64,000 bases of DNA from assembly GCF_031851795.1 (NCBI RefSeq), contig NZ_CP134696.1:2775001-2839000 (forward strand), read 5' to 3'. Under the pieces are notes generated by a model. The model searched no databases. It was not told where the DNA came from and saw only the letters and a list, made by a program, of their open reading frames with translations. Shown piece after piece: positions 25,595 to 34,497 of this stretch. Origin of the DNA: Pontibacter sp. G13. GTDB taxonomy: Bacteria; Bacteroidota; Bacteroidia; J057. Position 1 is the first letter of the stretch, and each line of letters begins with the position of its first letter. The position numbers and the translations under genes are program-made.

Positions 25595-26526
25595 ATCGTT
25601 TCTGCAACTTTCGGTTCGCGCTTGGCCCAGATAAAGGAAATAGTCAATCCAGACAGGATATGCCAGATTCCCCACATGGCGGCAATCATCGCCATTCCTC
25701 CCAAACCATCAAAAATATGAGAAAATATCAAGACCAAGGCCAAGCCAGAGTTTTGTATACCGGTCTCGATAGAAAGGGTCCTGCGGTCTTGCTCGGGCAA
25801 CTTGGCAGCCAGTCCGATCCCATAGCCACTTAGCAGGGCGATCAGGTTGTGGACAAAGACGATCAGGATAATGTAATGCACATACTGTAGGAAGAAATCG
25901 AAGTTGGAGGCTAAAGCTGCCACCACATATCCACCAAAAATGACAATCGAAGCCCTTCTGATCGGCTTGGAGATTTTCTTGGCAAATGCTTCGAATCGAT
26001 GTGCGGTAAACATCCCAGCCAAGAGCGGCAACCCGAGAATCATCACAATCTTGAGCACCACGTCCCAAGGATTCAGTTCGATTTCGCGAAGGAGCTCTGC
26101 TGCGGGGGGATATTTGGACGCCCAGAAGGCAAAGTTCAAGGGAGTCATCACAATGGCTCCCATCGTAGAGATTGCGGAAAGGCTGACGGACAGGGCTACA
26201 TTCCCCTTGGCAAGCGAGGCCATGAAGTTGGAGATATTTCCTCCCGGACAGGCCGCTACGAGGAACATCCCCAAAGCCATACTGGGACAGGGCTTCAATA
26301 TCCACACCAGGCCAAATGTCAATGCTGGCAAGACCAACCATTGGGACAAAAGGCCCAAGAGCGGTTTTTGGGGAGATTGAATCACACGGAGAAAGTCCCC
26401 TACGCGGAGATCCAACGCCACCCCGAACATGATGAAACACAGGGTGATGTCGAGAATAAAGAGTCCGGTAGGTGAAAAGTTGAGTTGAACTCCGTCAAAT
26501 GATTCGCATAAGGCTGTATCGTACAT
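25591..26526 (-). CDS. Bile acid:sodium symporter (BASS) family transporter
   Basis: A 311-residue integral membrane protein with about nine or ten hydrophobic helices. Family signatures are FIMFGVALDLRVGDF, the sodium-site segment VAACPGGNISNFMASLAKGN, and TLSIETGIQNSGLALVLIFS. BASS proteins move organic anions together with sodium; bacterial members carry diverse substrates, and bile acids are not implied here. It overlaps the following acyltransferase gene by 4 bp. A 12-bp palindrome lies upstream, between it and the VOC gene. Confidence 0.88.
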   Translation of the reverse strand: MYDTALCESFDGVQLNFSPTGLFILDITLCFIMFGVALDLRVGDFLRVIQSPQKPLLGLLSQWLVLPALTFGLVWILKPCPSMALGMFLVAACPGGNISNFMASLAKGNVALSVSLSAISTMGAIVMTPLNFAFWASKYPPAAELLREIELNPWDVVLKIVMILGLPLLAGMFTAHRFEAFAKKISKPIRRASIVIFGGYVVAALASNFDFFLQYVHYIILIVFVHNLIALLSGYGIGLAAKLPEQDRRTLSIETGIQNSGLALVLIFSHIFDGLGGMAMIAAMWGIWHILSGLTISFIWAKREPKVAETI

Positions 26527-26583
26527 GAAAATGGAGTAGATAATAGGACATTCAGGTAATCCCTGTTCAGCTTTCCGTATATG

Positions 26584-26615
26584 CGCAACCCGCCGAACCT
26601 AGCCGGCGGGTTGCG
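26584..26615. terminator. Strong hairpin between the VOC and BASS genes
   Basis: CGCAACCCGCCG (26584-26595) pairs perfectly with CGGCGGGTTGCG (26604-26615). It lies just past the VOC stop. No T-run follows, so it may stabilise the RNA end or partly terminate instead of being a standard terminator. Confidence 0.5.
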
Positions 26616-26628
26616 GAAGATTTCATCG

Positions 26629-27699
26629 TCAGTCTTTGACGCGATTGAATCGCAGAGCTTTCAGCATCCAGTCTGGAAGCGGCTTTTTGGGATCGCGCTT
26701 CTTCATGTCGAGATACCAGCCCAATTTTTTCAGAAGGGGCACCTTGTAGGTTTCCACGAATTCAATCAAGGTTCCGTCGGCATCTTCAATATACGAAAAT
26801 GATCCGGCAGCTTCTCCCATGTCGAAGTCTCCGCCCAAGGCTTTGGCACTGTCCACCGTGAATGCATATCCTTTGGCGGCACATTCGTCGCGCAATGCAT
26901 CCATGCCGATAATGTCAAAGCATAGGTGGATGTATCCACGGTCTCCCCAGAAGCGGTTCTCAAACATCTTCCTAGGCGTGCGATCTTGGGCAACCACCAA
27001 CTCGATTCGGGAAGGTCCAAAAATACGGCTGAATCCGCCTTGGCGGGGTTTGCTATGGGTTAGAAGCACCCGGCGGAATTGACCTTCGCCACCCGGAAGT
27101 GCCTTCAAGTCCTCAAAAGTATCGGTCTCGTCATACAGTACCGTATCGTACCCAAGGATGTCAGAGTACACCTCACGGGCCTTGTCGATATCGGATACGC
27201 CAATCATGACGCCCTCTGGTCCACCAGTCAGATGAGGGCCGGAGGTAAACCAATTGTCCCCCTCAATGATCTGGAAAATATTTCCGTAGGGATCTTCGAG
27301 GAAGAAATGCTTGCTACCGGAAGGATCGGTATGCACAGGACCAAGTACTTTGAGCCCTTTATCGGTGAACTGTTTGTGGGCAGCATCGACGTCTAGGCAT
27401 TTCATGCGGGCCACGTAAATGCCCAGATCTCCGAGTTGGATCTGAAAATCAGCCAATTCGGGCGTTCGGCTCGTATATTGCCAGATTTCAAATCCGCCAC
27501 CCCCCTGGAGGTTTACCGCCAAAATGGCGTGACGGCTCCGAGGTTCACCGCCTGTATATGGCAACATCAGCTCTGCATCTGCGGCTTCTTCGAAAATAGG
27601 CACATCCATGCCCAAGTTCTGGCGATACCACTTGAATGCGTCATGAACGTTGGGAATCCCGATTCCAACTTGCTGGATTCCACTGATGATCTTTTCCAT
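26629..27699 (-). CDS. VOC superfamily protein, two glyoxalase-type domains
   Basis: A 356-residue cytoplasmic protein with two vicinal-oxygen-chelate halves: the first from IQQVGIGIPNVHDAFKWY to PYGNIFQIIEG, the second from GGPEGVMIGVSDIDKAREVY to DADGTLIEFVETYKVP. Possible metal ligands include H76 or nearby, and the glutamates at the end of each domain (QIIEG, EFVET). The superfamily includes glyoxalase I, extradiol dioxygenases and antibiotic-binding proteins. The reaction cannot be assigned. It stands between an SDR gene and the BASS transporter gene on the same strand. Confidence 0.8.
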   Translation of the reverse strand: MEKIISGIQQVGIGIPNVHDAFKWYRQNLGMDVPIFEEAADAELMLPYTGGEPRSRHAILAVNLQGGGGFEIWQYTSRTPELADFQIQLGDLGIYVARMKCLDVDAAHKQFTDKGLKVLGPVHTDPSGSKHFFLEDPYGNIFQIIEGDNWFTSGPHLTGGPEGVMIGVSDIDKAREVYSDILGYDTVLYDETDTFEDLKALPGGEGQFRRVLLTHSKPRQGGFSRIFGPSRIELVVAQDRTPRKMFENRFWGDRGYIHLCFDIIGMDALRDECAAKGYAFTVDSAKALGGDFDMGEAAGSFSYIEDADGTLIEFVETYKVPLLKKLGWYLDMKKRDPKKPLPDWMLKALRFNRVKD

Positions 27700-27783
27700 A
27701 AATATCGATAGCTAGCTAGGTTTCAATGCGTTGGGAACTTTCAACTCCCAAAAGCGGAATGGCAAATATGCCAAAAAAATGCA

Positions 27784-28578
27784 CTAACGCGGGTCAATGT
27801 TTGAAGCGATCCTTCTAAACAGTCCTGGCACCCAACGTTTGAGGTACACCATCAACAGTTCTTTTCCGCCAATGTTGACCTCAGCGCGATTTTTCCGAAC
27901 TGCCTTGAGAATTTGTTGTGCGCAGGATTCTGGGGTAATACCAGCATCCAGACCGGCATCCATCGTACCTTGTGCAGTCCCATCGGCCTTGATCGCACTC
28001 AAAGAGATAGGCGTGCGCACTCGCCCTGGGTTGACAATCGTTACCCGGACACCAAATGGTTTCATTTCAAGCAATACCGTTTCGAAGAACCCATGGATCG
28101 CGTGCTTGGAGGCTGAATACGCTGAACGAAGCGGAAAACCAAACTTACCGGTGATGGAACTGATGGCAACGAGGTGTCCATTTCCCTGGGCTTTCATGTA
28201 GGGAAGGACGGCCTTGGTCAATGCTACTTGCCCAAAAAAATTGACCTCCATGATGCGGCGGTCATTATCTAGGGGGGTTTCATCCACTCGGGAGCGTTGA
28301 CTCATGCCTCCATTATTCACCAACAAGTCAATGTGCCCGAATTGATCATGCACCTCTTTGGCCCAGGAAGCGGCCTTCTCAGTTTGGGTAAGATCGAGCG
28401 GTAAGACATATACCTGATCGGCATGAGGTCCACAAGCTTCCTTGACTCGATTGAGTTCGCTCTCACGACGGGCGGAAGCCACCACTTGGGCACCTTCTTT
28501 CACGCAGGCGTAAACCAGTGCTTCTCCAATTCCAGAGGAAGCCCCAGTAATCCATACCACTTGATCTTTGAGTTGCAT
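27784..28578 (-). CDS. Short-chain dehydrogenase/reductase
   Basis: From the ATG at 28578 this is 264 residues, the classical SDR size. The dinucleotide motif TGASSGIG is at 11-18, NNGG at 88-91, catalytic S140/S141 in VAISSITG, and Y154 and K158 in YSASK. The basic residues after the second strand (SARRESEL) favour NADP(H). Substrate is unknown; a membrane-proximal C-terminus (LMVYLKRWVPGLFRRI) resembles lipid-active SDRs of the DhrS7 type. The upstream extension to 28677 has no family residues and is not used. Confidence 0.87.
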   Translation of the reverse strand: MQLKDQVVWITGASSGIGEALVYACVKEGAQVVASARRESELNRVKEACGPHADQVYVLPLDLTQTEKAASWAKEVHDQFGHIDLLVNNGGMSQRSRVDETPLDNDRRIMEVNFFGQVALTKAVLPYMKAQGNGHLVAISSITGKFGFPLRSAYSASKHAIHGFFETVLLEMKPFGVRVTIVNPGRVRTPISLSAIKADGTAQGTMDAGLDAGITPESCAQQILKAVRKNRAEVNIGGKELLMVYLKRWVPGLFRRIASNIDPR

Positions 28579-28756
28579 CGTATGCTCGTAATTCAAATTC
28601 CCGTAAAGATAGTAATTCTGCCAAATCCATTCTTCGTTCCGCCATTCTGTATGATCGGCATGACACAATGGCACCATTCCCTCCTAATTCGGCAGAAACC
28701 CACCTGTGGCATTGGGATTGTTTGCTTGCATGCAAAGGCTTAACACCAACACTCCC

Positions 28757-29212
28757 ATGCAAGATCAATTCAAAGGAGACGATTTGTTTCAGAACTTGAA
28801 AGACGGCTTCAGCGAAATCGGTAAGAAGGTTTCCGGATTCATGGACGATGTCATGAGCGGAGAACCCCTAGCTGGTGAATTGACTGTGCGTACCGATGTA
28901 TATCGGGCCTACGACCAGTATGTGATAGAACTGGAGCTTCCCGGCGTTCAGAAGAGCGACGTGAGCATCCAAGTACACGAAGGCGTTTTGATGGTTAAGG
29001 GGGAGAAAAAAGAGCCTGTTGGCAATGATCGAGTTTCTTATATCAAACAAGAACGCAAGTTTGGGACTTTTATAAGGAATTTTCCACTTCCTGTGAATGC
29101 GGAACTGGAGGGCATCAAAGCCAAATACGACTCTGGCGTGCTGACGATCCGTTTTGCCATGCCTCCTCTGGAGGAAGGCCAAGATCCAAGCACCAACATC
29201 AACATTGACTAG
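28757..29212 (+). CDS. Small heat-shock protein, Hsp20/alpha-crystallin
   Basis: From the ATG at 28757 this is 151 residues. An N-terminal amphipathic arm leads to an alpha-crystallin domain (about 50-140) with YDQYVIELELPGVQKSDV, VHEGVLMVKGEKK, FIRNFPLPVNAELEGIKAKY and GVLTIRFAMPP. Such proteins hold unfolding clients and pass them to DnaK. dnaK begins 47 bp downstream on the same strand, which fits that hand-over and suggests a heat-shock unit. No CIRCE-type inverted repeat was found upstream. A ten-base palindrome TTGCATGCAA lies within 50 bp upstream of the start, with unknown relevance. Confidence 0.9.
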   Translation: MQDQFKGDDLFQNLKDGFSEIGKKVSGFMDDVMSGEPLAGELTVRTDVYRAYDQYVIELELPGVQKSDVSIQVHEGVLMVKGEKKEPVGNDRVSYIKQERKFGTFIRNFPLPVNAELEGIKAKYDSGVLTIRFAMPPLEEGQDPSTNINID

Positions 29213-29259
29213 ACTTTGACTTTTGATATAAACAACAAGATTCATATTCCACGGACCGT

Positions 29260-31182
29260 ATGAGCAAGATTATCGGCATTGACCTTGGAACCACCAATTC
29301 CTGTGTTTCCGTCATGGAGGGGAATGAACCGGTGGTGATCGTCAACTCTGAAGGAAAGCGTACCACGCCTTCTGTCGTAGCATTTACCAAAGACGGTGAG
29401 CGTATCGTCGGTGAACAAGCGAAACGTCAGGCACTCGCCAACCCCACTCGTACCATTCGAAGCATCAAGCGCTTCATGGGTCGCAAATTCAGCGAGATCG
29501 GCGAGGAAAAGAAAGAGGTATCCTACGAAGTAGTCTCTGGTCGCAATAATATGGCTGTCGCTCAAGTCGACGACCGTACCTACACTCCGCAGGAGATCTC
29601 TGCCATGACCCTTCAGAAAATGAAGAAGACGGCAGAAGATTACCTCGGATACGAAGTAACAGAAGCAGTTATCACTGTTCCTGCATATTTCAACGATGCA
29701 CAGCGTAACGCTACTAAAGAAGCAGGCGAAATCGCCGGCCTCAAAGTTCGCCGGATCATCAATGAGCCAACTGCTGCGGCTTTGGCTTACGGCCTCGACA
29801 AGCAAGACAAAAACGTCAAAGTGGCTGTCTTCGACTTGGGAGGTGGTACTTTCGATATCTCTATCCTCGAGTTGGGGGATGGCGTATTTGAGGTACTCTC
29901 CACCAATGGTGATACACACTTGGGTGGTGACAACTTCGACCAGGTGATCATCGACTGGCTCGCTGAAGAATTCAAAGCTGAGCACGGCATCGATGCCCGC
30001 CAAGATCCAAAATCTCTCCAGCGTCTCAAGGAAGCTGCAGAGAATGCAAAGATCGAATTGTCTTCTACCACTTCTACTGAAATCAACTTGCCTTACTTGG
30101 CGATGGATGCTGATGGCCCCAAGCACTTGGAGCGCAGCTTGACTCGTGCCAAGTTCGAGCAATTGGCTGACAATCTCTTCGATCGCTGCCTCGAGCCTTG
30201 CCGTGGTGCATTGAAGTCTGCCAAGCTGACGGTTGACGATGTCGATGAGGTGATCCTCGTTGGGGGCTCTACACGTATCCCACGTGTGCAGACGATCGTT
30301 CAGGAGTTTTTCAAGCGTGAGCCTAACCGCTCCGTAAACCCTGACGAAGTAGTAGCTGTTGGTGCTTCTATCCAAGGTGGTGTACTCTCTGGAGACGTAA
30401 AAGGGGTATTGCTCCTCGACGTTACTCCGCTTTCCCTCGGTATCGAAACGATGGGAGGAGTATTCACCAAATTGATCGAGTCCAACACGACGATCCCAAC
30501 CCAGAAGTCCGAAACTTTCTCCACAGCTGCAGACAACCAAACTTCCGTGGAAATCCACGTGTTGCAAGGTGAGCGTCCAATGGCTGCGGACAACCGTACC
30601 TTGGGTAAATTCCACTTGGATCAGATTCCTCCTGCACCTCGCGGAATTCCGCAGATTGAGGTGACCTTCGATATCGATGCCAACGGTATCCTCAATGTTA
30701 CCGCGCGTGACAAGGCTACCGGCAAAGAGCAAAAAATCCGTATCGAAGCATCTACTGGTTTGACTGACAACGAGATCGACCGTATGCGTCGTGAAGCTCA
30801 GGAAAACGAGGAAGCGGATCAAGCTCGTCGTACAGAAGTTGAGACTCTCAACAAAGCAGATGGTCTGATCTTCAGCACCGAGAAGCAACTGAAAGACTTG
30901 GGAGACAAACTTTCCGATGGCAACAAAACTGCGATCGAGGAAGCGCTCAAGAATTTGAAAGAAGCGCACGCTGCGAAGGATCTGCCTACCATCGAAACTG
31001 CTTCTGAGACCTTGAACAACGCTTGGCAAGCTGCCTCTACCGAATTGTACCAAGCCCAGCAAGACGCTGAGGGTGCTGCGGCTGGAGCAGGTGCTGGCGC
31101 GGGAGCAGGAGCGGGTGCTGGTGCATCTGACGAAGCTGAAGTAACCGACGTCGAATACGAAGAAGTAGACGACAACAAATAA
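29260..31182 (+). CDS. dnaK: Chaperone DnaK (Hsp70)
   Basis: A 640-residue Hsp70. The nucleotide-binding domain has [57 protein letters not shown] and [15 protein letters not shown]. The substrate domain has [17 protein letters not shown] and [13 protein letters not shown], and the lid ends in a glycine/alanine run followed by [11 protein letters not shown]. It folds nascent and stress-damaged proteins with DnaJ and GrpE, which are not in this window. Strong codon bias produces long antisense frames that are not genes. A good terminator follows. The gene directly follows hsp20. Confidence 0.98.
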   Translation: MSKIIGIDLGTTNSCVSVMEGNEPVVIVNSEGKRTTPSVVAFTKDGERIVGEQAKRQALANPTRTIRSIKRFMGRKFSEIGEEKKEVSYEVVSGRNNMAVAQVDDRTYTPQEISAMTLQKMKKTAEDYLGYEVTEAVITVPAYFNDAQRNATKEAGEIAGLKVRRIINEPTAAALAYGLDKQDKNVKVAVFDLGGGTFDISILELGDGVFEVLSTNGDTHLGGDNFDQVIIDWLAEEFKAEHGIDARQDPKSLQRLKEAAENAKIELSSTTSTEINLPYLAMDADGPKHLERSLTRAKFEQLADNLFDRCLEPCRGALKSAKLTVDDVDEVILVGGSTRIPRVQTIVQEFFKREPNRSVNPDEVVAVGASIQGGVLSGDVKGVLLLDVTPLSLGIETMGGVFTKLIESNTTIPTQKSETFSTAADNQTSVEIHVLQGERPMAADNRTLGKFHLDQIPPAPRGIPQIEVTFDIDANGILNVTARDKATGKEQKIRIEASTGLTDNEIDRMRREAQENEEADQARRTEVETLNKADGLIFSTEKQLKDLGDKLSDGNKTAIEEALKNLKEAHAAKDLPTIETASETLNNAWQAASTELYQAQQDAEGAAAGAGAGAGAGAGAGASDEAEVTDVEYEEVDDNK

Positions 31183-31209
31183 TCTCCGAATCCATTTCGG
31201 AATCAGTTA

Positions 31210-31240
31210 GCCCGTCCATTCAGTTGGATGGGCTTTTTTT
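31210..31240 (+). terminator. dnaK terminator
   Basis: GCCCGTCCA (31210-31218) pairs with TGGATGGGC (31225-31233, one G-T pair), followed by seven T's. It begins 27 bp after the stop. Confidence 0.9.
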
Positions 31241-31246
31241 ATCTGG

Positions 31247-31463
31247 AGTATTTGGGCGTGCCCCGGCGTGCTGAGTTGAATCGTTCCGCTTGGCAAAAGA
31301 GTCGCCGGGTCGCACCCTTCCGGTCTACGCTGGCGCTTCGGTCGGCGGCATCCATGAAAACCCGTCTCATGGTCGTACAGGCAGAATGATGGCCAAGGGG
31401 ATCTTTTCACGTCTCACCGACTACACCTTCAGGCTGCTCACGCCACACCCACCAGCCGCACAG
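31247..31463 (+). repeat. Dispersed structured element, copy 2
   Basis: It begins TATTTGGGCGTGCCCCGGCG and ends CACCAGCCGCACAG. The first stem is intact (CCCGGCG 31262-31268 with CGCCGGG 31303-31309). The GCTTCGGTCGG context is present, but the central hairpin of copies 1, 3 and 5 is replaced by an unrelated sequence of about 80 bp. It lies right after the dnaK terminator and points toward the five-unit array, opposite in orientation to copy 3 on the far side. Confidence 0.7.
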
Positions 31464-31593
31464 GTACATGGATGTTGACTTCTGCCGAGCTCAAAGCAGT
31501 CTGTCAAGTCCCGAGCGGGAACCGTATTACCCTCGTGCCGACGCAATGCCGACGAGGGGATTTTCAGGGAGGAGGAAAAAGGGGGCCTTGGGT

Positions 31594-33605
31594 GTCGATC
31601 GGGGATATCTTTAAGGCATGGTATCATAACATCTCCCCAAAATAATTCTGCGTCATCCCGTAAAATTTCGGAGGGCTGGGACCTGTGGACGGGGAAATTT
31701 ATACGGGATCTCAAGCCTCGTGCATGTCAGGGCTTGTCTTTTGGCTAGCGCGAGCATGCACTTCTTGTGGGCTCCTTGAATGAAAAAGAAGCCCACTCCA
31801 CATGCCCCCTTGGCGATTTTCCCGGATGCCAGCCAAGTTCGGGGAGATTCCACCTCTGCCCCCGACACGCGGGCCTCGGCCCATGGCAGGCTGGAATGAC
31901 GGTTCTTTTTTTCATGTGCTCAGCCCTCCGGGCGCCCAATCACGCATCCTGTTGCAGGGAGGTGAGATCCCTGACTAAATCCCGCTGCGCACCGATGCCA
32001 ACTCGGGGGCTTGGTTGTCGATCGGGGATATCTTTAAGGCATGGTATCATAACATCTCCCCAAAATAATTCTGCGTCATCCCGTAAAATTTCGGAGGGCT
32101 GGGACCTGTGGGCGGGGAAATTTATACGGGATCTCAAGCCTCGTGCATGCCAGGGTTTGTTTTTTGGCAAGCGCGAGCATGCACCTCTTGTGGGCTCCTT
32201 GAATGAAAAAGAAGCCCACTCCACATGCCCCCTTGGCGATTTTCCCGGATGCCAGCCAAGTTCAGGGAGATTACACCTCTGCCCCCGACACGCGGGCCTC
32301 GGCCCATGGCAGGCTGGAATGACGGTTCTATTTTTCACGTGGCCAGCCCTCCGGGTGCCCAATCGCGACTCCTGTTGCAGGGACGTGAGATCCCTGATAA
32401 ATACCACTGCGCACCGATGCCAACTCGGGGACTTGGGTGTCGATCGGGGCTCTCTTTAAGACTAGGTATCATGTCCCCAAAATACTTCTGCGTCATCCCG
32501 TAAAATTTCGGAGGGCTGGGACCTATGGGCGGGGAAATTTATACGGGATCTCAAGCCTCGTGCATGCCAGGGTTTGTTTTTTGTCAAGCGCGAGCATGCA
32601 CCTCTTGTAGGCTCCTTGAATGAAAAAGAAGCCCACTCCACATGCCTACTTGGCGATTTTCCCGGATGCCAGCCAAGTTCAGGGAGATTCCACCTCTGTC
32701 TCCGACACGCGGGCTTCGGCCCATGGCAGGCTGGAATGACGGTTCTATTTTTCATGTGCTCAGCCCTCCGGGCGCCCAATCGCGACTCCTGTTGCAGGGA
32801 CGTGAGATCCCTGATAAATCCCGCTGCGAACCGATGCCAACTCGGGGACTTGGGTGTCGATCGGGGCTCTCTTTAAGACTAGGTATCATGTCCCCAAAAT
32901 AGTTCTGCGTCATCCCGTAAAATTTCGGAGGGCTAGGACCTGTGGACAGGGAAATTTATACGGGATCTCAAGCCTCGTGCATGCCAGGGTTTGTTTTTTG
33001 GCAAGCGCGAGCATGCACCTCTTGTGGGCTCCTTGAATGAAAAAGAAGCCCACTCCACATGCCCCCTTGGCGATTTTCCCGGATGCCAGCCAAGTTCAGG
33101 GAGATTCCGCCTCTGCCCCCGACACGCGGGCCTCGGCCCATGGCAGGCTGGAATGACGGTTCTATTTTTCATACGCTCTGCCCTCCGGGCACCCAATCGC
33201 GACTCCTGTTGCATGGCAAGGTTTCATAACATATCCCCAAAATACTTCTGCGTCATCCCGTAAAATTTCGGAGGGCTGGGACCTGTGGACAGGGAAATTT
33301 ATACGGGATCTCAAGCCTCGTGCATTCCAGGGCTTGTCTTTTGGCAAGCGCGAGCATGCACTTCTTGTGGGCTCCTTGAATGAAAAAGAAGCCCACTCCA
33401 CATGCCCCCTTGGCGATTTTCCCGGATGCCAGCCATGTGCAGGGAGATTACACCTCTGCCCCCGACACGCGGGCCTCGGCCCATGGCAGGCTGGAATGAC
33501 GGTTCTATTTTTCATACGCTCTGCCCTGCGGTCGCCCAATTGCGACTCCTGTTGCAGGGACGTGAGATCCCTGATAAATCCCACTGCGCACCGATGCCGA
33601 CGCAG
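31594..33605. repeat. Tandem array of five ~420-bp units
   Basis: Five direct repeats start at about 31594, 32017, 32439, 32856 and 33213. The landmark TCTGCGTCATCCCGTA recurs at 31647, 32070, 32487, 32904 and 33247 (spacings 423, 417, 417 and 343; the short one reflects loss of the end of unit 4). Each unit contains strong hairpins: ATCCCGTAAAATTT (31655-31668) with the 31695-31709 arm; GTGCATGC with GCATGCAC (32153-32160, 32177-32184); GTGGGCT with AGCCCAC (32190-32196, 32213-32219). Both strands are open over 70-150 codons in most units, with no start-site signal, codon pattern or known domain, so I do not call genes. Identity between units is very high, implying recent expansion. Confidence 0.9.
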
Positions 33606-33636
33606 AGATTTTCAGAGATGAGGCAACGTACACTAG

Positions 33637-33829
33637 AGGTGCGGCTGGCAAGTGTGGCGTGAGGTGCCTGTAGTGGCCGACCATCGGGAGGAGTCGGTAA
33701 TCGGGTGGCGGCGATCTATCGCCACCCGATTACCGACCGAGCGATAGCGAGCACGCAAGGGACCGACCTCGCGAATATCTTGACTAAGCAGGACCCAAAT
33801 ACTTTGAACGCGGGGGCACGCCCAAATCA
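33637..33829 (-). repeat. Dispersed structured element, copy 3
   Basis: A reverse-oriented copy with the outer end GATTTGGGCGTGCCCCCGCG (reverse strand) at 33829 and the CAGCCGCACCTC-like end near 33637. The outer stem pairs CCTCGCG with CGCGGGG, and the central hairpin is a perfect 18-bp stem (33693-33710 with 33720-33737, arm GTCGGTAATCGGGTGGCG) around GCGATCTAT. Flanks match copies 1 and 5 although the stem sequence is entirely different. With copy 2 it brackets the five-unit array as inverted copies. Confidence 0.8.
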
Positions 33830-34011
33830 TGATCCAATGCATTGAATTCATGCTTGGGCCTGTGAAATCTGTGCTCGTTTCCGACTTTTCCACAATCCTC
33901 GATAGAATGCAACTCCTTCCATTTGTCGGGGGTCTCTCCCCTTAATTGCGCTTTGAATACGCACGCCATCCCTCGGCCAAAGTTGCGAAAGCACGCCCCA
34001 CCTCCCCTTAT

Positions 34012-34084
34012 TACGAACTTATTCGTAGATAAATTTGCAATTACGAATCCCTTCGTATATCATTGTATTACGAACTCATTCGTA
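34012..34084 (+). promoter_or_regulatory. Three BlaI-type operator dyads
   Basis: TACGAA-N4-TTCGTA occurs three times, at 34012-34027, 34042-34057 and 34069-34084 (spacings 30 and 27 bp, near whole helical turns). All have the dyad form expected for a dimeric BlaI/MecI-family repressor, and the last ends 17 bp before the regulator's ATG. Dyad 2 lies between the promoter boxes and dyad 3 over the predicted start of transcription, so bound repressor would block the polymerase. Confidence 0.85.
34034..34065 (+). promoter_or_regulatory. Promoter of the BlaI/M56 operon
   Basis: TTTG (34034-34037), 20 nt, then TATCATTG (34058-34065) fits the Bacteroidota promoter TTTG-N19-22-TAnnTTTG with one mismatch. 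It is interleaved with the three dyads, and the ATG is at 34102. Confidence 0.6.
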
Positions 34085-34101
34085 GATCAAATTTACGCCC
34101 C

Positions 34102-34497
34102 ATGGCCAAGTCAAAACCGACAGATGGAGAATTGGCGATCCTAAGGATCTTGTGGAAGAATGGCCCATCCACAGTCCGGACCGTCAACGACCGACTCAAC
34201 GATCAGCGCCCGGTGGGATACACCACCACGTTGAAAATCATGCAGATCATGTTTGACAAAGGGTTGCTCAGCCGCACGAAGGACGGCAAAACCCATGTCT
34301 ATGAGGCCATGATCACGGAGGAGGAGACGCAGAGCGCAATGGTCGGCAGCCTGCTGGACAAAGTATTCCAAGGATCTGCCATGAAACTGGTGATGCGCGC
34401 TTTGGGTCAAAAGCAATCCTCCCCAGAAGAACTTGCCCAAATCCGGGCCTTTTTGGATGAATTGGAAGATCAAGCGCCTAACGAAGAAACGTCATGA
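34102..34497 (+). CDS. BlaI/MecI/CopY family repressor
   Basis: From the ATG at 34102 (MAKSKPTDGELAILRILWKN) this is 131 residues. The winged-helix domain (about 5-75) includes TVRTVNDRLNDQRPVGYTTTLKIMQIMFDKGLLSR, and a helical C-terminus (85-131) would dimerise. In the beta-lactamase and methicillin systems BlaI/MecI represses its own operon and is cleaved after a membrane sensor is triggered. Here the sensor-like M56 peptidase gene follows with a 4-bp ATGA overlap. Three matching dyads overlie the promoter, so autoregulation is strongly suggested. No beta-lactamase gene is nearby, so the controlled response is unknown. Confidence 0.9.
   Translation: MAKSKPTDGELAILRILWKNGPSTVRTVNDRLNDQRPVGYTTTLKIMQIMFDKGLLSRTKDGKTHVYEAMITEEETQSAMVGSLLDKVFQGSAMKLVMRALGQKQSSPEELAQIRAFLDELEDQAPNEETS

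Noticed and set aside
29242-31062. A 606-codon frame on the strand opposite dnaK
   Set aside because: It mirrors dnaK exactly and arises from strong codon bias in an essential gene; it has no recognisable domain.
31767-33621. Repeated frames of 60-230 codons in the 420-bp array, on both strands
   Set aside because: They are copies of the same non-coding unit, are open on both strands at once, and lack start-site signals, domains or a coding pattern.
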